Of a stretch of 64,000 nucleotides of DNA, positions 9,767 through 18,875 are shown in pieces (the stretch's first letter is position 1; the number at the start of each line of letters is the position of its first letter). The translations under genes and the position numbers were made by a program. The notes under the pieces are model-generated. The model did no database searches. It was not told the DNA's origin and saw only the letters and a list, made by a program, of their open reading frames with translations. Origin of the DNA: Rhizobium rhizogenes NBRC 13257 (GTDB lineage: Bacteria; Pseudomonadota; Alphaproteobacteria; Rhizobiales; Rhizobiaceae); NCBI RefSeq assembly GCF_000696095.1, contig NZ_BAYX01000007.1, positions 62,001 to 126,000 on the forward strand, given 5' to 3'.

Positions 9767-10270
9767 TCAGTCGTGCGAATGATCATGATGGTCGTGGCCA
9801 TGGCTGTGCCCATGGTCGTGACCATGCGAATGACCGCCATGCGCGTGATAGGCGCCGCGTGCAGGCTGGAAGGGCTCGCTAACCTCCGTCACGGTAGCAC
9901 CAAGACCTTCGAGCATGGCGCGGATGACGTGATCGCGCAGGATGAGGATGCGCTCCTCTTCGATCTGCGCCGAAAGATGCCGGTTGCCGAGATGCCAGGC
10001 GAGCTCGATCAGATGCAGGCGGTTACGCGGCTTGATCTCGAACAGCTTTTCCGGGGCGGCGACGATCTCGATCAACTCGCCGTCCTCGCGCACCAGCAAG
10101 TCGCCATTGGCGAACAGAACCGGCTCCTTGAGATCGAGCATGACCATCTCGCCATTTTCGAGATGCAGCAGCTTGCGGCGCAGATGGCGCAGATCATGCG
10201 GCAGCTCGACACGATCGATCGGATTGGAGGAAGGGGTGCCGGCTGGCAGATAGGAAGTGACGCGTTGCAT
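9767..10270 (-). CDS. ureE: Urease nickel metallochaperone UreE
   Basis: The product has 167 residues, with an N-terminal peptide-binding domain and a C-terminal metal-binding domain that contains the conserved histidine in HLGNRHL. The last ~28 residues are an unusually histidine-rich tail with 13 His (for example [19 protein letters not shown]). Such tails bind several extra nickel ions and are known in enterobacterial UreE but vary among relatives. It passes nickel to UreG. It follows the diguanylate cyclase gene by about 80 nt and precedes ureF by 6 nt. Confidence 0.96.
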   Translation of the reverse strand: MQRVTSYLPAGTPSSNPIDRVELPHDLRHLRRKLLHLENGEMVMLDLKEPVLFANGDLLVREDGELIEIVAAPEKLFEIKPRNRLHLIELAWHLGNRHLSAQIEEERILILRDHVIRAMLEGLGATVTEVSEPFQPARGAYHAHGGHSHGHDHGHSHGHDHHDHSHD

Positions 10271-10349
10271 GACGGATCCAATTCAAAGCTTTGTCAGACC
10301 ATGCAAAATAGTCGCTTTCCGCGCAAGGACCAATGCCGGTTTCGCAGGC

Positions 10350-11216
10350 CTATATCCGGGTGCCGTATCGATATTGCTCGACATGATCCGGCACCGTCTC
10401 CTGCTCATCGGTCGAACAGCGATGCCAGGCCTGGTTCATCCATTCGCTCTCATGGACGATGCGATTGCGACCAAGCGCCTTGGCGAGATAAAGCGCCTTG
10501 TCGGCGGCGGCATAGGCGGCCTCTTTCCTGCGTGGCCCCCATATGTCGGCGATCCCTGCCGAAATGGTGATCGTCACCGCGCCACCTTCGACGGCAATGG
10601 CGTGTTCCGCAATCAGCGCCTTCACGTCCTCGATGCGGGCGATGCGCTCAGCCATATCATGGCCATGGACGATGGCGCCGAACTCCTCGCCGCCCAGACG
10701 GGCGACCACATCCCTGCCTCCGAAAATGCTGGAAAAGATCTGCGACACGGCGATGATAACGGCATCGCCCGAGGCGTGCCCGTAACGGTCATTGATCGTC
10801 TTGAACCGGTCGACATCGAAGATCACCAGCGAAGCATCGGCCTCAACCCTGTCCAGAGCCTCGGTAAAGGCGCGGCGATTCAACAGGCCGGACAGCATGT
10901 CCGTGCGGCTCAGTCGTTCGAATTCGGCATTGGAGAGCGCGAGCTTGTGAATTGCATGGCCGGCCAACAACGCCAACGCGGCGGACACAATGCCACCGAT
11001 GAACGACGCGAGGAGAATGCAGAGGCGAACGGCATCCAGCATCGGCAACGGCAACAGACCAAACCACTGCACGGCCGGCAGCATCAGGAGAATGATAGCA
11101 ACGGACAGAACGATGGCGGCGCAACTCATCTTTAGCGCGAAAAAGTATATCGTGCGGCGGCACTGAAAATCACCCAGTTCGGCCTGCAGCGAAATCCATT
11201 GTTTCATGCGAATCAC
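10350..11216 (-). CDS. Membrane diguanylate cyclase (GGDEF)
   Basis: This 288-residue protein has two hydrophobic segments near residues 24-50 and 60-85 that anchor it in the inner membrane, then a GGDEF domain from about residue 105. The catalytic signature is GGEEF and the metal-binding aspartate motif FDVDRFKTINDRYGH is intact, so it should make cyclic di-GMP. The usual inhibitory I-site RxxD before the signature reads GGRD, so product inhibition may be lost. There is no periplasmic sensor domain, so the input is unclear. It lies inside the urease cluster on the same strand, between the TIGR02117-like gene and ureE, with a ~330-nt gap upstream, so it may be an insertion with its own promoter. 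Confidence 0.88.
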   Translation of the reverse strand: MIRMKQWISLQAELGDFQCRRTIYFFALKMSCAAIVLSVAIILLMLPAVQWFGLLPLPMLDAVRLCILLASFIGGIVSAALALLAGHAIHKLALSNAEFERLSRTDMLSGLLNRRAFTEALDRVEADASLVIFDVDRFKTINDRYGHASGDAVIIAVSQIFSSIFGGRDVVARLGGEEFGAIVHGHDMAERIARIEDVKALIAEHAIAVEGGAVTITISAGIADIWGPRRKEAAYAAADKALYLAKALGRNRIVHESEWMNQAWHRCSTDEQETVPDHVEQYRYGTRI

Positions 11217-11546
11217 CTTCCTCAGCCCACCGTGCCCATGAGGTGAGATAGGGGTGAAGGCTCTTCCAGGTCTTTAAGGCAATGATTAAAATGCGTAGCA
11301 TTTCCCAACTTGTGAACGATTAGAAATAACTGCCGACGGCATGCACGGTACCGGGTGAGACAACGACTCCTGAGCTTGATTACGCAAGTCTCTGATAATG
11401 CTTCATTAGTTCGGCGGCCTTATAGAAAACCCCTGAAATCCTAGGGATGCAGCACTGGTCAATCGATAAAACGCAATGGGAGCGGCAGAAAACTGAGGAT
11501 AAAAGTGGGCGACGGCCTGTAATCGCGCTCATCAATCGGAGACAGC
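11217..11546. other. Gap inside the urease cluster
   Basis: About 330 bases between the TIGR02117-like gene and the diguanylate cyclase gene, both on the minus strand. No coding frame of known type is seen and there is no strong terminator. It is more AT-rich than the urease genes and could hold a promoter for the cyclase and ureEFG. Confidence 0.45.
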
Positions 11547-12221
11547 TTAATTGTAAAGAGCGAGCGACAGTTTCAGCGTCTCCGGAACCGGATTCCACAG
11601 GCCGGTTTTGATCCCCGCGGTTCGCAAGGCAGCCGCCGTCCAGGTATTGCAGCCGAAGAGTAAATTGAAATGACCCTTCGCCTCGAAGAAGCGATCGGTA
11701 ACACCATAGGCTGCATCGGCGACAGGCATAACCTCCCCGCTTTGTTCCTCAAAGCTACCCGCAACGAAGCCCAGTAGAGCCTTGAATTCCCCGGAGTTGA
11801 TATCGAATGCCTGCACGGCAGGATGCTGCTCGGGAAGGTGTCCTGCGACATCGACGTGCAGCACCGAGCTATCCAGCGTCAGCGCCCGCAGCACCGGCAT
11901 CGGCTTCAGGTCGGCCCAGTGTGGCGTTTCCAGATAAAAGGCGCGACCGCCCCAGCCGAAGATCAGCCATTCGGCATCAGGCGACGCCAGCGGAACGCCG
12001 GCCTGTCCAAGAAAGGAAAACGCCGCCCGGGTCTCGTCATTGAGCGGCACCGCAATGTCGGTGTGGATCGGGTTGGAAAGCACCAGAATGCGTCGCGTAG
12101 CCGCAACTTCGTCGGCCGCCTTGGCAGGCGTAAATAATGGTCTCGGAATGAAAGTTCCGCCCGCCACGGCCAGCACAGCCAGCAGCACCAGGCGAAACAA
12201 CCAGCGGATGGCTTCCCCCAT
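11547..12221 (-). CDS. TIGR02117/DUF2459-like protein of the urease region
   Basis: A 224-residue protein with an N-terminal hydrophobic signal or anchor segment (residues ~6-25) and an envelope-facing body. I recognise it as the family often annotated TIGR02117 (DUF2459), which was named for its frequent presence in alphaproteobacterial urease regions. Features such as LSNPIHTDIAVPLNDETRAAF and LLFGCNTWTAAALRTAGI fit that family. It begins 7 nt after the ureC stop, so it belongs to the urease operon, but its molecular role is not established. Confidence 0.75.
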   Translation of the reverse strand: MGEAIRWLFRLVLLAVLAVAGGTFIPRPLFTPAKAADEVAATRRILVLSNPIHTDIAVPLNDETRAAFSFLGQAGVPLASPDAEWLIFGWGGRAFYLETPHWADLKPMPVLRALTLDSSVLHVDVAGHLPEQHPAVQAFDINSGEFKALLGFVAGSFEEQSGEVMPVADAAYGVTDRFFEAKGHFNLLFGCNTWTAAALRTAGIKTGLWNPVPETLKLSLALYN

Positions 12222-12228
12222 CAGGCGC

Positions 12229-13938
12229 TTAGAACAGGAAGTAACGCTGCGCCATCGGCAGCACTGTCGCCGGTTCGCAGGTCAGAAGCTCGCCGTCAGC
12301 CCGCACCTCGTATGTCTCAGGATCGACCTCGATATGCGGCGTCAGGCTGTTATGGATCATCGACGCCTTGGAGATGCCGCCACGGGTATTCTTCACGGCA
12401 AGGAGCTTTTTGGCAACGCCGAGCCTGCCGGCGAGACCGGCATCGAGCGAGGCCTGCGACACGAAGGTGACCGAAGAATTCGTCAGGCTCTTGCCATATG
12501 CGGCAAACATTGGGCGGTAATGCATCGGCTGCGGCGTCGGGATCGAGGCATTCGGATCGCCCATGGGCGCCGCCGCGATCGAACCGCCGAGCAGAACCAT
12601 CTCCGGCTTGACGCCGAAAAAGGCCGGGTTCCAGATCACCAGGTCGGCACGCTTGCCGACTTCGATCGACCCGACCTCATGGCTGAGGCCCTGGGCGATC
12701 GCCGGATTGATCGTATATTTGGCAATGTAGCGCTTGACGCGGAAATTGTCGTTGTCGCCGGTTTCCTGGGCCAGACGGCCACGCTGGCGCTTCATCTTGT
12801 CGGCAGTCTGCCAGGTGCGGATCGCCACCTCGCCGACGCGGCCCATGGCCTGGCTGTCGGACGAGATGATCGAGAAGGCGCCGATATCGTGGAGGATATC
12901 TTCCGCCGCGATCGTCTCTTTGCGGATACGGCTTTCGGCGAAGGCGATGTCTTCCGGGATAGACGGCGACAGATGATGGCAGACCATCAGCATGTCGAGA
13001 TGCTCGGCAATCGTGTTAACCGTATAGGGCCGCGTCGGATTGGTCGAAGACGGAATGACGTTCGACTGACCGCAGATCTTGATGATGTCAGGCGCATGGC
13101 CGCCGCCGGCACCTTCGGTGTGGAAAGCATGGATGGTGCGGCCCTTGATGGCGCCGATCGTGTCTTCGACGAAGCCGCTTTCATTCAACGTATCCGTGTG
13201 AATCATCACCTGCACGTCATACTCGTCGGCGACGGACAGGCAGCAGTCGATCGCGGCTGGCGTCGTGCCCCAATCCTCGTGGAGCTTCAACGAGCAGGCG
13301 CCGGCAAGCACCATTTCCTCAAGGGCGGCCGGCAGCGACGCATTCCCCTTGCCGGCAAGCGCGAGGTTCATGGGAAAGGCATCGAAGCTTTCGATCATCC
13401 GTTCGATATGCCATGCCCCGGTGCAGGTGGTAGCAAGCGTGCCATGCGCAGGCCCGGAGCCGCCGCCGAGCATGGTCGTCACGCCGCTCATCAGCGCCTC
13501 TTCGATCTGTTGCGGGCAAATGAAGTGGATATGTGCGTCCATGCCCCCCGCAGTCAGGATCTTGCCTTCACCGGCAATGATTTCCGTCGAAGGACCGATG
13601 ATGATCGTGATCCCTGGCTGGGTGTCCGGGTTGCCGGCCTTGCCGATCGCGGCGATGCGGCCATTCTTCAAACCGACATCCGCCTTGACGATGCCCCAGG
13701 TGTCGACGATCAGCGCGTTGGTGATGACGGTATCGACGGCGCCGTTTGCCCGCGTCACCTGGCTCTGCCCCATACCGTCGCGAATGACCTTGCCGCCGCC
13801 GAACTTCACCTCTTCGCCATAGGTGGTGAAATCCTTCTCCACCTCGATGAAGAGCTCGGTGTCGGCAAGCCGTACCTTGTCGCCGGTAGTCGGCCCGAAC
13901 ATGTTGGCATAGGCGGCGCGGGAGATCTTGTAGGACAT
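12229..13938 (-). CDS. ureC: Urease alpha subunit UreC
   Basis: This 569-residue catalytic subunit of nickel urease splits urea into ammonia and carbamate in the cytoplasm. The di-nickel site is visible: the HIH motif in [10 protein letters not shown], the carbamylated lysine Lys218 in [12 protein letters not shown], histidines in [10 protein letters not shown] and [14 protein letters not shown], the flap Cys-His in MVCHHLSPS, and the aspartate in SSDSQAMGR. Length is standard. It starts 3 nt after the GT29-like gene, with an AAGGAG ribosome site that overlaps the end of that gene. Confidence 0.99.
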   Translation of the reverse strand: MSYKISRAAYANMFGPTTGDKVRLADTELFIEVEKDFTTYGEEVKFGGGKVIRDGMGQSQVTRANGAVDTVITNALIVDTWGIVKADVGLKNGRIAAIGKAGNPDTQPGITIIIGPSTEIIAGEGKILTAGGMDAHIHFICPQQIEEALMSGVTTMLGGGSGPAHGTLATTCTGAWHIERMIESFDAFPMNLALAGKGNASLPAALEEMVLAGACSLKLHEDWGTTPAAIDCCLSVADEYDVQVMIHTDTLNESGFVEDTIGAIKGRTIHAFHTEGAGGGHAPDIIKICGQSNVIPSSTNPTRPYTVNTIAEHLDMLMVCHHLSPSIPEDIAFAESRIRKETIAAEDILHDIGAFSIISSDSQAMGRVGEVAIRTWQTADKMKRQRGRLAQETGDNDNFRVKRYIAKYTINPAIAQGLSHEVGSIEVGKRADLVIWNPAFFGVKPEMVLLGGSIAAAPMGDPNASIPTPQPMHYRPMFAAYGKSLTNSSVTFVSQASLDAGLAGRLGVAKKLLAVKNTRGGISKASMIHNSLTPHIEVDPETYEVRADGELLTCEPATVLPMAQRYFLF

Positions 13939-13941
13939 GAA

Positions 13942-14586
13942 TCAGGCTCCTTGGGAGGAAAGAATGGATGTTGTGCTGGCGATGCGCCTGAGGCGGCCAA
14001 GGGAAATATAAAAGTCGACCAATCGCTTCTCAGCCGCGAAGGGGTGACCGTCCCAGCCGGTGTGGCTGAAGCCGGTGATGGCGATGTCGTCGTTGGGGTG
14101 GAGCAAAAGCAGCGCGCCGATCGCGACCAGGCCGCTGCTTGGTACGATATAAGAACCCGGTTCATGCGCAGAAAGCGCCTCGTCAAGACGCTCATGAACG
14201 GATTGGTCGATCACGACATGGCGCTTGCCGGTTGCGCGGCAAAAGGCGGTGAACTGATCGGTGTAATCGTCGCAGAAATCATTGAGTTCCGGATGCGACA
14301 GGGCAAGCGGCGCACGCAATACAGCGAACTTGCGGGGATCGCGCGCACTCCAGATCTCCGATGCTGCCGCAACTGGCGGGCTTTTGCGCCATTCGGCGGA
14401 GCCGAGCATGGCACGGGCGGGCCTGCCGGTATTGCAGACGGCGACGATATCGGTGCGGCTGCCACCTGCTCCGAAAGAACGGCAATCATTGAAGCGCACG
14501 ACCATGTCGGCGGCGTCGATCTCACTCGCCGCCCCCTCAGCAACCTCGCCGTTGCCGACGATCATGATCCTGCGTTTCGCGCTCAC
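13942..14586 (-). CDS. GT29 sialyltransferase-like urease operon protein
   Basis: This 214-residue protein resembles family GT29 glycosyltransferases. IMIVGNGEVAEG...ADMVVRFNDC (residues ~7-35) looks like the sialyl motif L of animal sialyltransferases, YIVPSSGLVAIGALLLL (~145-161) like motif S, and AITGFSHTGWDGHPF the downstream histidine region. No transmembrane segment is seen. It starts with GTG at 14586 behind a strong GGGGAGGG ribosome site, 22 nt after ureB, and ends 3 nt before ureC, so it is a true operon member. Rhizobial genomes often label it 'urease operon accessory protein' without a known function. A donor or acceptor cannot be named. Confidence 0.7.
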   Translation of the reverse strand: MSAKRRIMIVGNGEVAEGAASEIDAADMVVRFNDCRSFGAGGSRTDIVAVCNTGRPARAMLGSAEWRKSPPVAAASEIWSARDPRKFAVLRAPLALSHPELNDFCDDYTDQFTAFCRATGKRHVVIDQSVHERLDEALSAHEPGSYIVPSSGLVAIGALLLLHPNDDIAITGFSHTGWDGHPFAAEKRLVDFYISLGRLRRIASTTSILSSQGA

Positions 14587-14608
14587 TGTGCGCCCTCCCC
14601 GGCAAGCC

Positions 14609-14914
14609 TCAGAGCTTGCCCATGACCTGCTGGCGGAAGCCGTAGACCTCGCGTTTGCCGGACAGCGGGATCAGCGTCACCGAGCGCGTCTGGCCCGGCT
14701 CGAAACGCACGGCGGTTCCCGCTGGAATATCGAGCCGCATGCCCCTCGCCTTGTCCCGATCGAAGGACAGGCCGCCGTTCGTCTCGGCGAAATGATAATG
14801 GCTGCCGACTTGCACCGGCCGGTCGCCGGTATTGGAGACCTCCAACGTTACGGTTGGCGCGCCGACGTTGAGTTCGATATCGCCGCTCGCGGCAATGATT
14901 TCACCTGGGATCAT
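14609..14914 (-). CDS. ureB: Urease beta subunit UreB
   Basis: This 101-residue structural subunit opens with [16 protein letters not shown], the family start. The core motif [18 protein letters not shown] is present. It packs with UreA and UreC in the (alpha-beta-gamma)3 enzyme. It begins 22 nt after ureA and precedes the GT29-like gene that separates it from ureC, so the usual ureABC continuity is broken by one gene. Confidence 0.97.
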   Translation of the reverse strand: MIPGEIIAASGDIELNVGAPTVTLEVSNTGDRPVQVGSHYHFAETNGGLSFDRDKARGMRLDIPAGTAVRFEPGQTRSVTLIPLSGKREVYGFRQQVMGKL

Positions 14915-14936
14915 GGTCTTTCTCCTCTGCCGTCGC

Positions 14937-15239
14937 TCAGCGGATCGGCTCGTGCACGGTCACCAGCTTCGTTCCATCCGGAAACGTCGCCTCGACCTGC
15001 ACGTCATGGATCATCTCGGCAATCCCTTCCATCACCTGATCGCGGGTGATGACATGGGCGCCGGCCTCCATCAGCTCGGCGACCGGGCGGCCATCGCGGG
15101 CGCCTTCGACGACGAAATCGGAGATCAGCGCGATGGCTTCGGGATAGTTGAGCTTGACGCCGCGCTCCAGCCGCCGCCGCGCCACCATCGCCGCCATGGA
15201 AATCAACAGCTTGTCTTTTTCTCTCGGAGTGAGGTTCAT
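14937..15239 (-). CDS. ureA: Urease gamma subunit UreA
   Basis: This 100-residue structural subunit of urease starts [20 protein letters not shown] and contains [21 protein letters not shown], both typical. It starts 31 nt after the ureD stop and precedes ureB, so the three are probably one transcript. Confidence 0.97.
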   Translation of the reverse strand: MNLTPREKDKLLISMAAMVARRRLERGVKLNYPEAIALISDFVVEGARDGRPVAELMEAGAHVITRDQVMEGIAEMIHDVQVEATFPDGTKLVTVHEPIR

Positions 15240-15270
15240 CGCCTACCTATGTGATTGCTATGTTCTTGAA

Positions 15271-16092
15271 CTAGAGATTCCAGACTTTCGGCACAGGCGC
15301 TCCGTTGCGCAAGGCGGAAATGACCGGGATCAGGATTTTTCTGAGTGCGAAGCCATCGGACGCCGCCAGCCGCACCACCAGCTTGTCGCGCCATTGGCTG
15401 GCACCGCCCATGTGCCCCTCGACGAGCGGCCGCACCTGGGCGAGATAAGTTTCCGCCAGCGGCCCGGCGTAAAGCAAAGTCGTAAAGGCGACCTGTCCGC
15501 TCAATACGGCATGCTCGGCGGTCAGGGCCGCGACATCACCATCGAGCCGCAATTCCTCGGCATGGATCAGCCGCCCAGCGCGACGGATACGCCAGCGATC
15601 GCGGAACAACCCCTGCCTCATCGCCTCGCCCATGGCCTTGCGGCCTAACAGGATCGCCTCCACAGCCAGGAATTCGGCCGTTTCATCGAGATCGACATCC
15701 AGCCTGCGGGACAGCGAGGCGCGATCAAACAGAATGGTCTCCTGCGGCAACCAATCGACGCGCGCGCCGGCGCCGGCTCTGATCGAGGTCACGACCTCGG
15801 CGGTGCTGGCGGATGCCTTGTAGATCTTCTCGCAGGCCTGCGTGGTCACGTCGATGCGTGTACCCGGCCCGGCGACGATACTCCAATCCATGCGGTCACC
15901 GCCGGTCAGGCCGCCGGCTGTGTTGATAATGACCGCTTCCATGGAATTGTCGAAGGTTGCGGGCAAGCGGATCTTCGCCGACCCCTCCTGAAAAAGCTCG
16001 GCAAGACGCGTACGCCCGTCAAGCGCCCTGGCCGCCAGATGGCCGCGTCCGCGCGCCCTCTGCGGTCTCGTGCTCGCCGCCGCCACTGTCAT
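15271..16092 (-). CDS. ureD: Urease accessory protein UreD (UreH)
   Basis: This 273-residue scaffold binds apo-urease and recruits UreF and UreG for nickel insertion. The typical segment [15 protein letters not shown] (residues ~52-66) and the later region [16 protein letters not shown] are present. The ATG at 16092 is preceded by GGAG at suitable spacing. It is the first ure gene. The 165 nt before it separate it from urtE on the same strand and show no strong terminator, so read-through from the urea transporter operon is possible. Confidence 0.96.
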   Translation of the reverse strand: MTVAAASTRPQRARGRGHLAARALDGRTRLAELFQEGSAKIRLPATFDNSMEAVIINTAGGLTGGDRMDWSIVAGPGTRIDVTTQACEKIYKASASTAEVVTSIRAGAGARVDWLPQETILFDRASLSRRLDVDLDETAEFLAVEAILLGRKAMGEAMRQGLFRDRWRIRRAGRLIHAEELRLDGDVAALTAEHAVLSGQVAFTTLLYAGPLAETYLAQVRPLVEGHMGGASQWRDKLVVRLAASDGFALRKILIPVISALRNGAPVPKVWNL

Positions 16093-16257
16093 CCCGTTTC
16101 TCCACTCAACCCATCATGTCGTCGCAGGTCATTGAAACCCGCCAGGGAACAAACGCAAGCAATTTCTGTGCCTTATGCGATCGCCCTGAACCCCGGCTCG
16201 GAGCATCCCGGTAGCCGCCGCATTTTTCGCCAGACGATGAAAAGAACGGCAGCGGCC

Positions 16258-16953
16258 TCAGACCGTCAGATGCCGGCGTGCCTCGGGCGTGTCCAGCGTC
16301 TCCGCCAGCCCCTCATGGACGATCTCGCCACGGTCCATAATGTAGACGTAGTCGGCGAGCTCGCGGCAGAAATCGAGATATTGCTCGACCAGCAGGATCG
16401 CCATGCCGGTGGAATCCCGGAGGTAGCGGATCGCCCGGCCGATATCCTTGATGATCGAGGGCTGGATGCCTTCCGTCGGCTCGTCCAGCACCAATATCCT
16501 CGGCCGCGTCACCATCGCCCGGCCGATCGCCAATTGCTGCTGCTGGCCACCTGAGAGATCACCGCCACGGCGCGACAGCATGGATTTCAGCACCGGAAAC
16601 AGGCTGTAGATGTCATCGGGAATAGTGCGATCACGGCGAGGCACGGGCGCAAAGCCGGTCTCCAGATTTTCCTTGACCGTCAGCAGCGGAAAGATCTCGC
16701 GGCCCTGCGGCACATAGCCGATGCCCTGCTTGGCGCGGGCAAACGGCGCCATGCCGTTCAGCGTCACGCCGTTGAAAGCAACGGTGCCCGCCGACAGCGC
16801 ATGCTGGCCGGTGACGGCGCGCAGCAGCGAACTCTTGCCGACACCGTTGCGCCCGAGCACGCAAGTGATCTTGCCCATCTCGGCCTTGATCGAGATGCCA
16901 CGCAACGCCTGTGCGGCGCCATAATGCAGATTTGCGTTTTCGACTGTCAGCAT
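16258..16953 (-). CDS. urtE: Urea ABC transporter ATP-binding protein UrtE
   Basis: This 231-residue LivF-like ATPase energises urea import. It has a Walker A (GRNGVGKSS, residues ~34-42), an ABC signature (LSGGQQQQLAIGRA) and a Walker B (ILVLDEPTEGIQPS); the last phrase is typical of UrtE. It is the final gene of urtABCDE, 1 nt after the urtD stop. With UrtD it forms the ATPase heterodimer under the UrtB-UrtC channel. Confidence 0.95.
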   Translation of the reverse strand: MLTVENANLHYGAAQALRGISIKAEMGKITCVLGRNGVGKSSLLRAVTGQHALSAGTVAFNGVTLNGMAPFARAKQGIGYVPQGREIFPLLTVKENLETGFAPVPRRDRTIPDDIYSLFPVLKSMLSRRGGDLSGGQQQQLAIGRAMVTRPRILVLDEPTEGIQPSIIKDIGRAIRYLRDSTGMAILLVEQYLDFCRELADYVYIMDRGEIVHEGLAETLDTPEARRHLTV

Positions 16954-16954
16954 C

Positions 16955-17710
16955 TCATCGCCCCAGATAATTCTCGATTACCTTCGGATCGCTGCTGACG
17001 AAATCGATCGATCCCTCAGCCAGCACAGACCCTTCCGCCAAGCACGTCACCTTGACGCCGAGGTCGCGGATGAAGCCCATATCGTGCTCCACCACCACCA
17101 CCGACCTCGTCTTGGCGATTTCCTTCAGCAGCAACGCCGTCTCCGCCGTCTCGGCGTCCGTCATACCGGCAACGGGCTCGTCGACCAGAAGCAGCTTCGG
17201 CTCTTGTGCGAGCAGCATGCCGATCTCCAGCCATTGCTTCTGCCCGTGCGAGAGATTGGCGGCCAGTTCATCGCGGCGATGCGAAAGCCGCACAGTGTCG
17301 AGGATTTCGTGGATGCGGTCGCTATCGGCCGGTGTCAGACGATAGAACAGCGTCGAGAAAACGCCGCGCTTGCGGTTGAGCGCCAGCTCCAGATTGTCCC
17401 AGACCGTATGGCTTTCGAAGACGGTCGGCTTCTGAAATTTGCGACCGATGCCGAGTTGGGCGATATCAGCCTCATCCTTCTTGGTGAGATCGACCTGGCC
17501 GTTGAAGAACACCTCGCCCTCATCGGGCCGCGTCTTGCCGGTGATGATGTCCATCATCGTCGTCTTGCCGGCACCGTTCGGGCCGATGATGGCGCGAAGC
17601 TCTCCCGGTTCGATGACGATCGACAACGAATTCAGCGCCTTGAACCCGTCGAAGGAGACGGAGACGTTGTTGAGATAGAGCATGCTGTTGGGTTTGATAT
17701 CCGGGATCAT
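16955..17710 (-). CDS. urtD: Urea ABC transporter ATP-binding protein UrtD
   Basis: This LivG-like ATPase of about 251 residues has a Walker [10 protein letters not shown], an ABC signature in NLSHGQKQWLEIGMLL (SHGQ instead of SGGQ, usual for UrtD) and a Walker B LLLVDEPVAGMTD. An open frame continues 36 codons further upstream, but that part lies inside urtC and reads as arginine-rich noise. The start MIPDIKPNSM at 17710 follows the urtC stop by 4 nt and is preferred. Confidence 0.94.
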   Translation of the reverse strand: MIPDIKPNSMLYLNNVSVSFDGFKALNSLSIVIEPGELRAIIGPNGAGKTTMMDIITGKTRPDEGEVFFNGQVDLTKKDEADIAQLGIGRKFQKPTVFESHTVWDNLELALNRKRGVFSTLFYRLTPADSDRIHEILDTVRLSHRRDELAANLSHGQKQWLEIGMLLAQEPKLLLVDEPVAGMTDAETAETALLLKEIAKTRSVVVVEHDMGFIRDLGVKVTCLAEGSVLAEGSIDFVSSDPKVIENYLGR

Positions 17711-17714
17711 GCTC

Positions 17715-18875
17715 TTACTCCGCCGCCTGAATGGTCTTGCTGGCTTCGTCTTCCTCGGCCTTCGGTTTCGGGCTGACGGGCTTGCGGCCATTGCCGATAT
17801 ACTGCGCCGCCGTCCCAACGATGCCCTTGGGCAGGAACAGCGTCACCGCGACGAAGAGGCCGCCGAGCGCAAAGAGCCAGAAACTCGGGAACAGGCCGGT
17901 AAAGATGGTCTTGCCGCCATTGACGAGGATGGCGCCGATGATCGGGCCGATCAGCGTTGCCCGGCCGCCGACCGCCGTCCAGATGACCACTTCGATGGAA
18001 TTGGCCGGCGCGAATTCGCCAGGATTGATGATGCCGATCTGCGGCACATAGAGCGCGCCGGCAATGCCCGCCATCATCGCCGATACCACGAAGACGAAGA
18101 GCTTCATGTGCTCGACACGGTAGCCGAGGAAGCGCGTCCGGCTCTCCGCGTCACGCACGCCGACCAGCACCTTGCCGAATTTTGAGCGCACGATCGCCGA
18201 AGACAGCATCAGCGCCAGCGCCAGGAGCAGCGCCGTGATGGCAAAGAGCGTGGCACGCGTACCATCGGCCTGGATGTTGAAGCCGAGAATGTCCTTGAAA
18301 TCGGTGAGGCCATTATTGCCGCCAAAGCCCATATCGTTGCGGAAGAAGGCAAGCAGCAGCGCATAGGTCATCGCCTGCGTGATGATGGAGAGATAGACGC
18401 CGTTGACGCGTGAGCGGAAGGCGAACCAACCAAAGATGAAGGCGAGCAGGCCGGGGGCCGCCAGCACCATGATCATCGCGAACCAGAAATGATCGAAGCC
18501 GTACCAGAACCAGGGCAGCTCCTTCCAGTTCAGGAAGACCATGAAGTCCGGCAGGATGGGGTTGCCATAGGTGCCGCGCGTGCCGATCTGCCGCATCAGA
18601 TACATGCCCATCGCATAGCCGCCGAGCGCGAAGAAGGCGCCATGGCCGAGCGAGAGAATGCCGCAATAGCCCCAGACCAGATCGAGCGCCAGGGCGAGCA
18701 GCGCATAGGTCAAATACTTGCCGAACAGCGACATCAGATAGGTCGGCACATGCAGCGCGCTGGTTTCCGGCAACAGCAGGTTCGACAGCGGCACGAGAAA
18801 GGCGATCGCAATCAATATCGCGATGGCGATGCTGATGCGGCGGTCGAGCGAGCGGAGGATAAAGGCCGTGATCAT
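17715..18875 (-). CDS. urtC: Urea ABC transporter permease UrtC
   Basis: This 386-residue LivM-like permease has about ten hydrophobic segments. The motif ALALDLVWGYCGILSLGHGAFF is characteristic of UrtC, and the cytoplasmic loop VGVRDAESRTRFLGY matches the ATPase-docking region. The C-terminal ~35 residues are a charged soluble tail. It overlaps urtB by 4 nt (ATGA). Confidence 0.95.
   Translation of the reverse strand: MITAFILRSLDRRISIAIAILIAIAFLVPLSNLLLPETSALHVPTYLMSLFGKYLTYALLALALDLVWGYCGILSLGHGAFFALGGYAMGMYLMRQIGTRGTYGNPILPDFMVFLNWKELPWFWYGFDHFWFAMIMVLAAPGLLAFIFGWFAFRSRVNGVYLSIITQAMTYALLLAFFRNDMGFGGNNGLTDFKDILGFNIQADGTRATLFAITALLLALALMLSSAIVRSKFGKVLVGVRDAESRTRFLGYRVEHMKLFVFVVSAMMAGIAGALYVPQIGIINPGEFAPANSIEVVIWTAVGGRATLIGPIIGAILVNGGKTIFTGLFPSFWLFALGGLFVAVTLFLPKGIVGTAAQYIGNGRKPVSPKPKAEEDEASKTIQAAE

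Noticed and set aside
12040..14625. An 861-codon open frame on the plus strand opposite ureC and its neighbours
   Set aside because: It is antisense to clear urease genes, is rich in Arg/His/Gly/Asp without any domain, and arises from the GC-rich codon use of the true strand.
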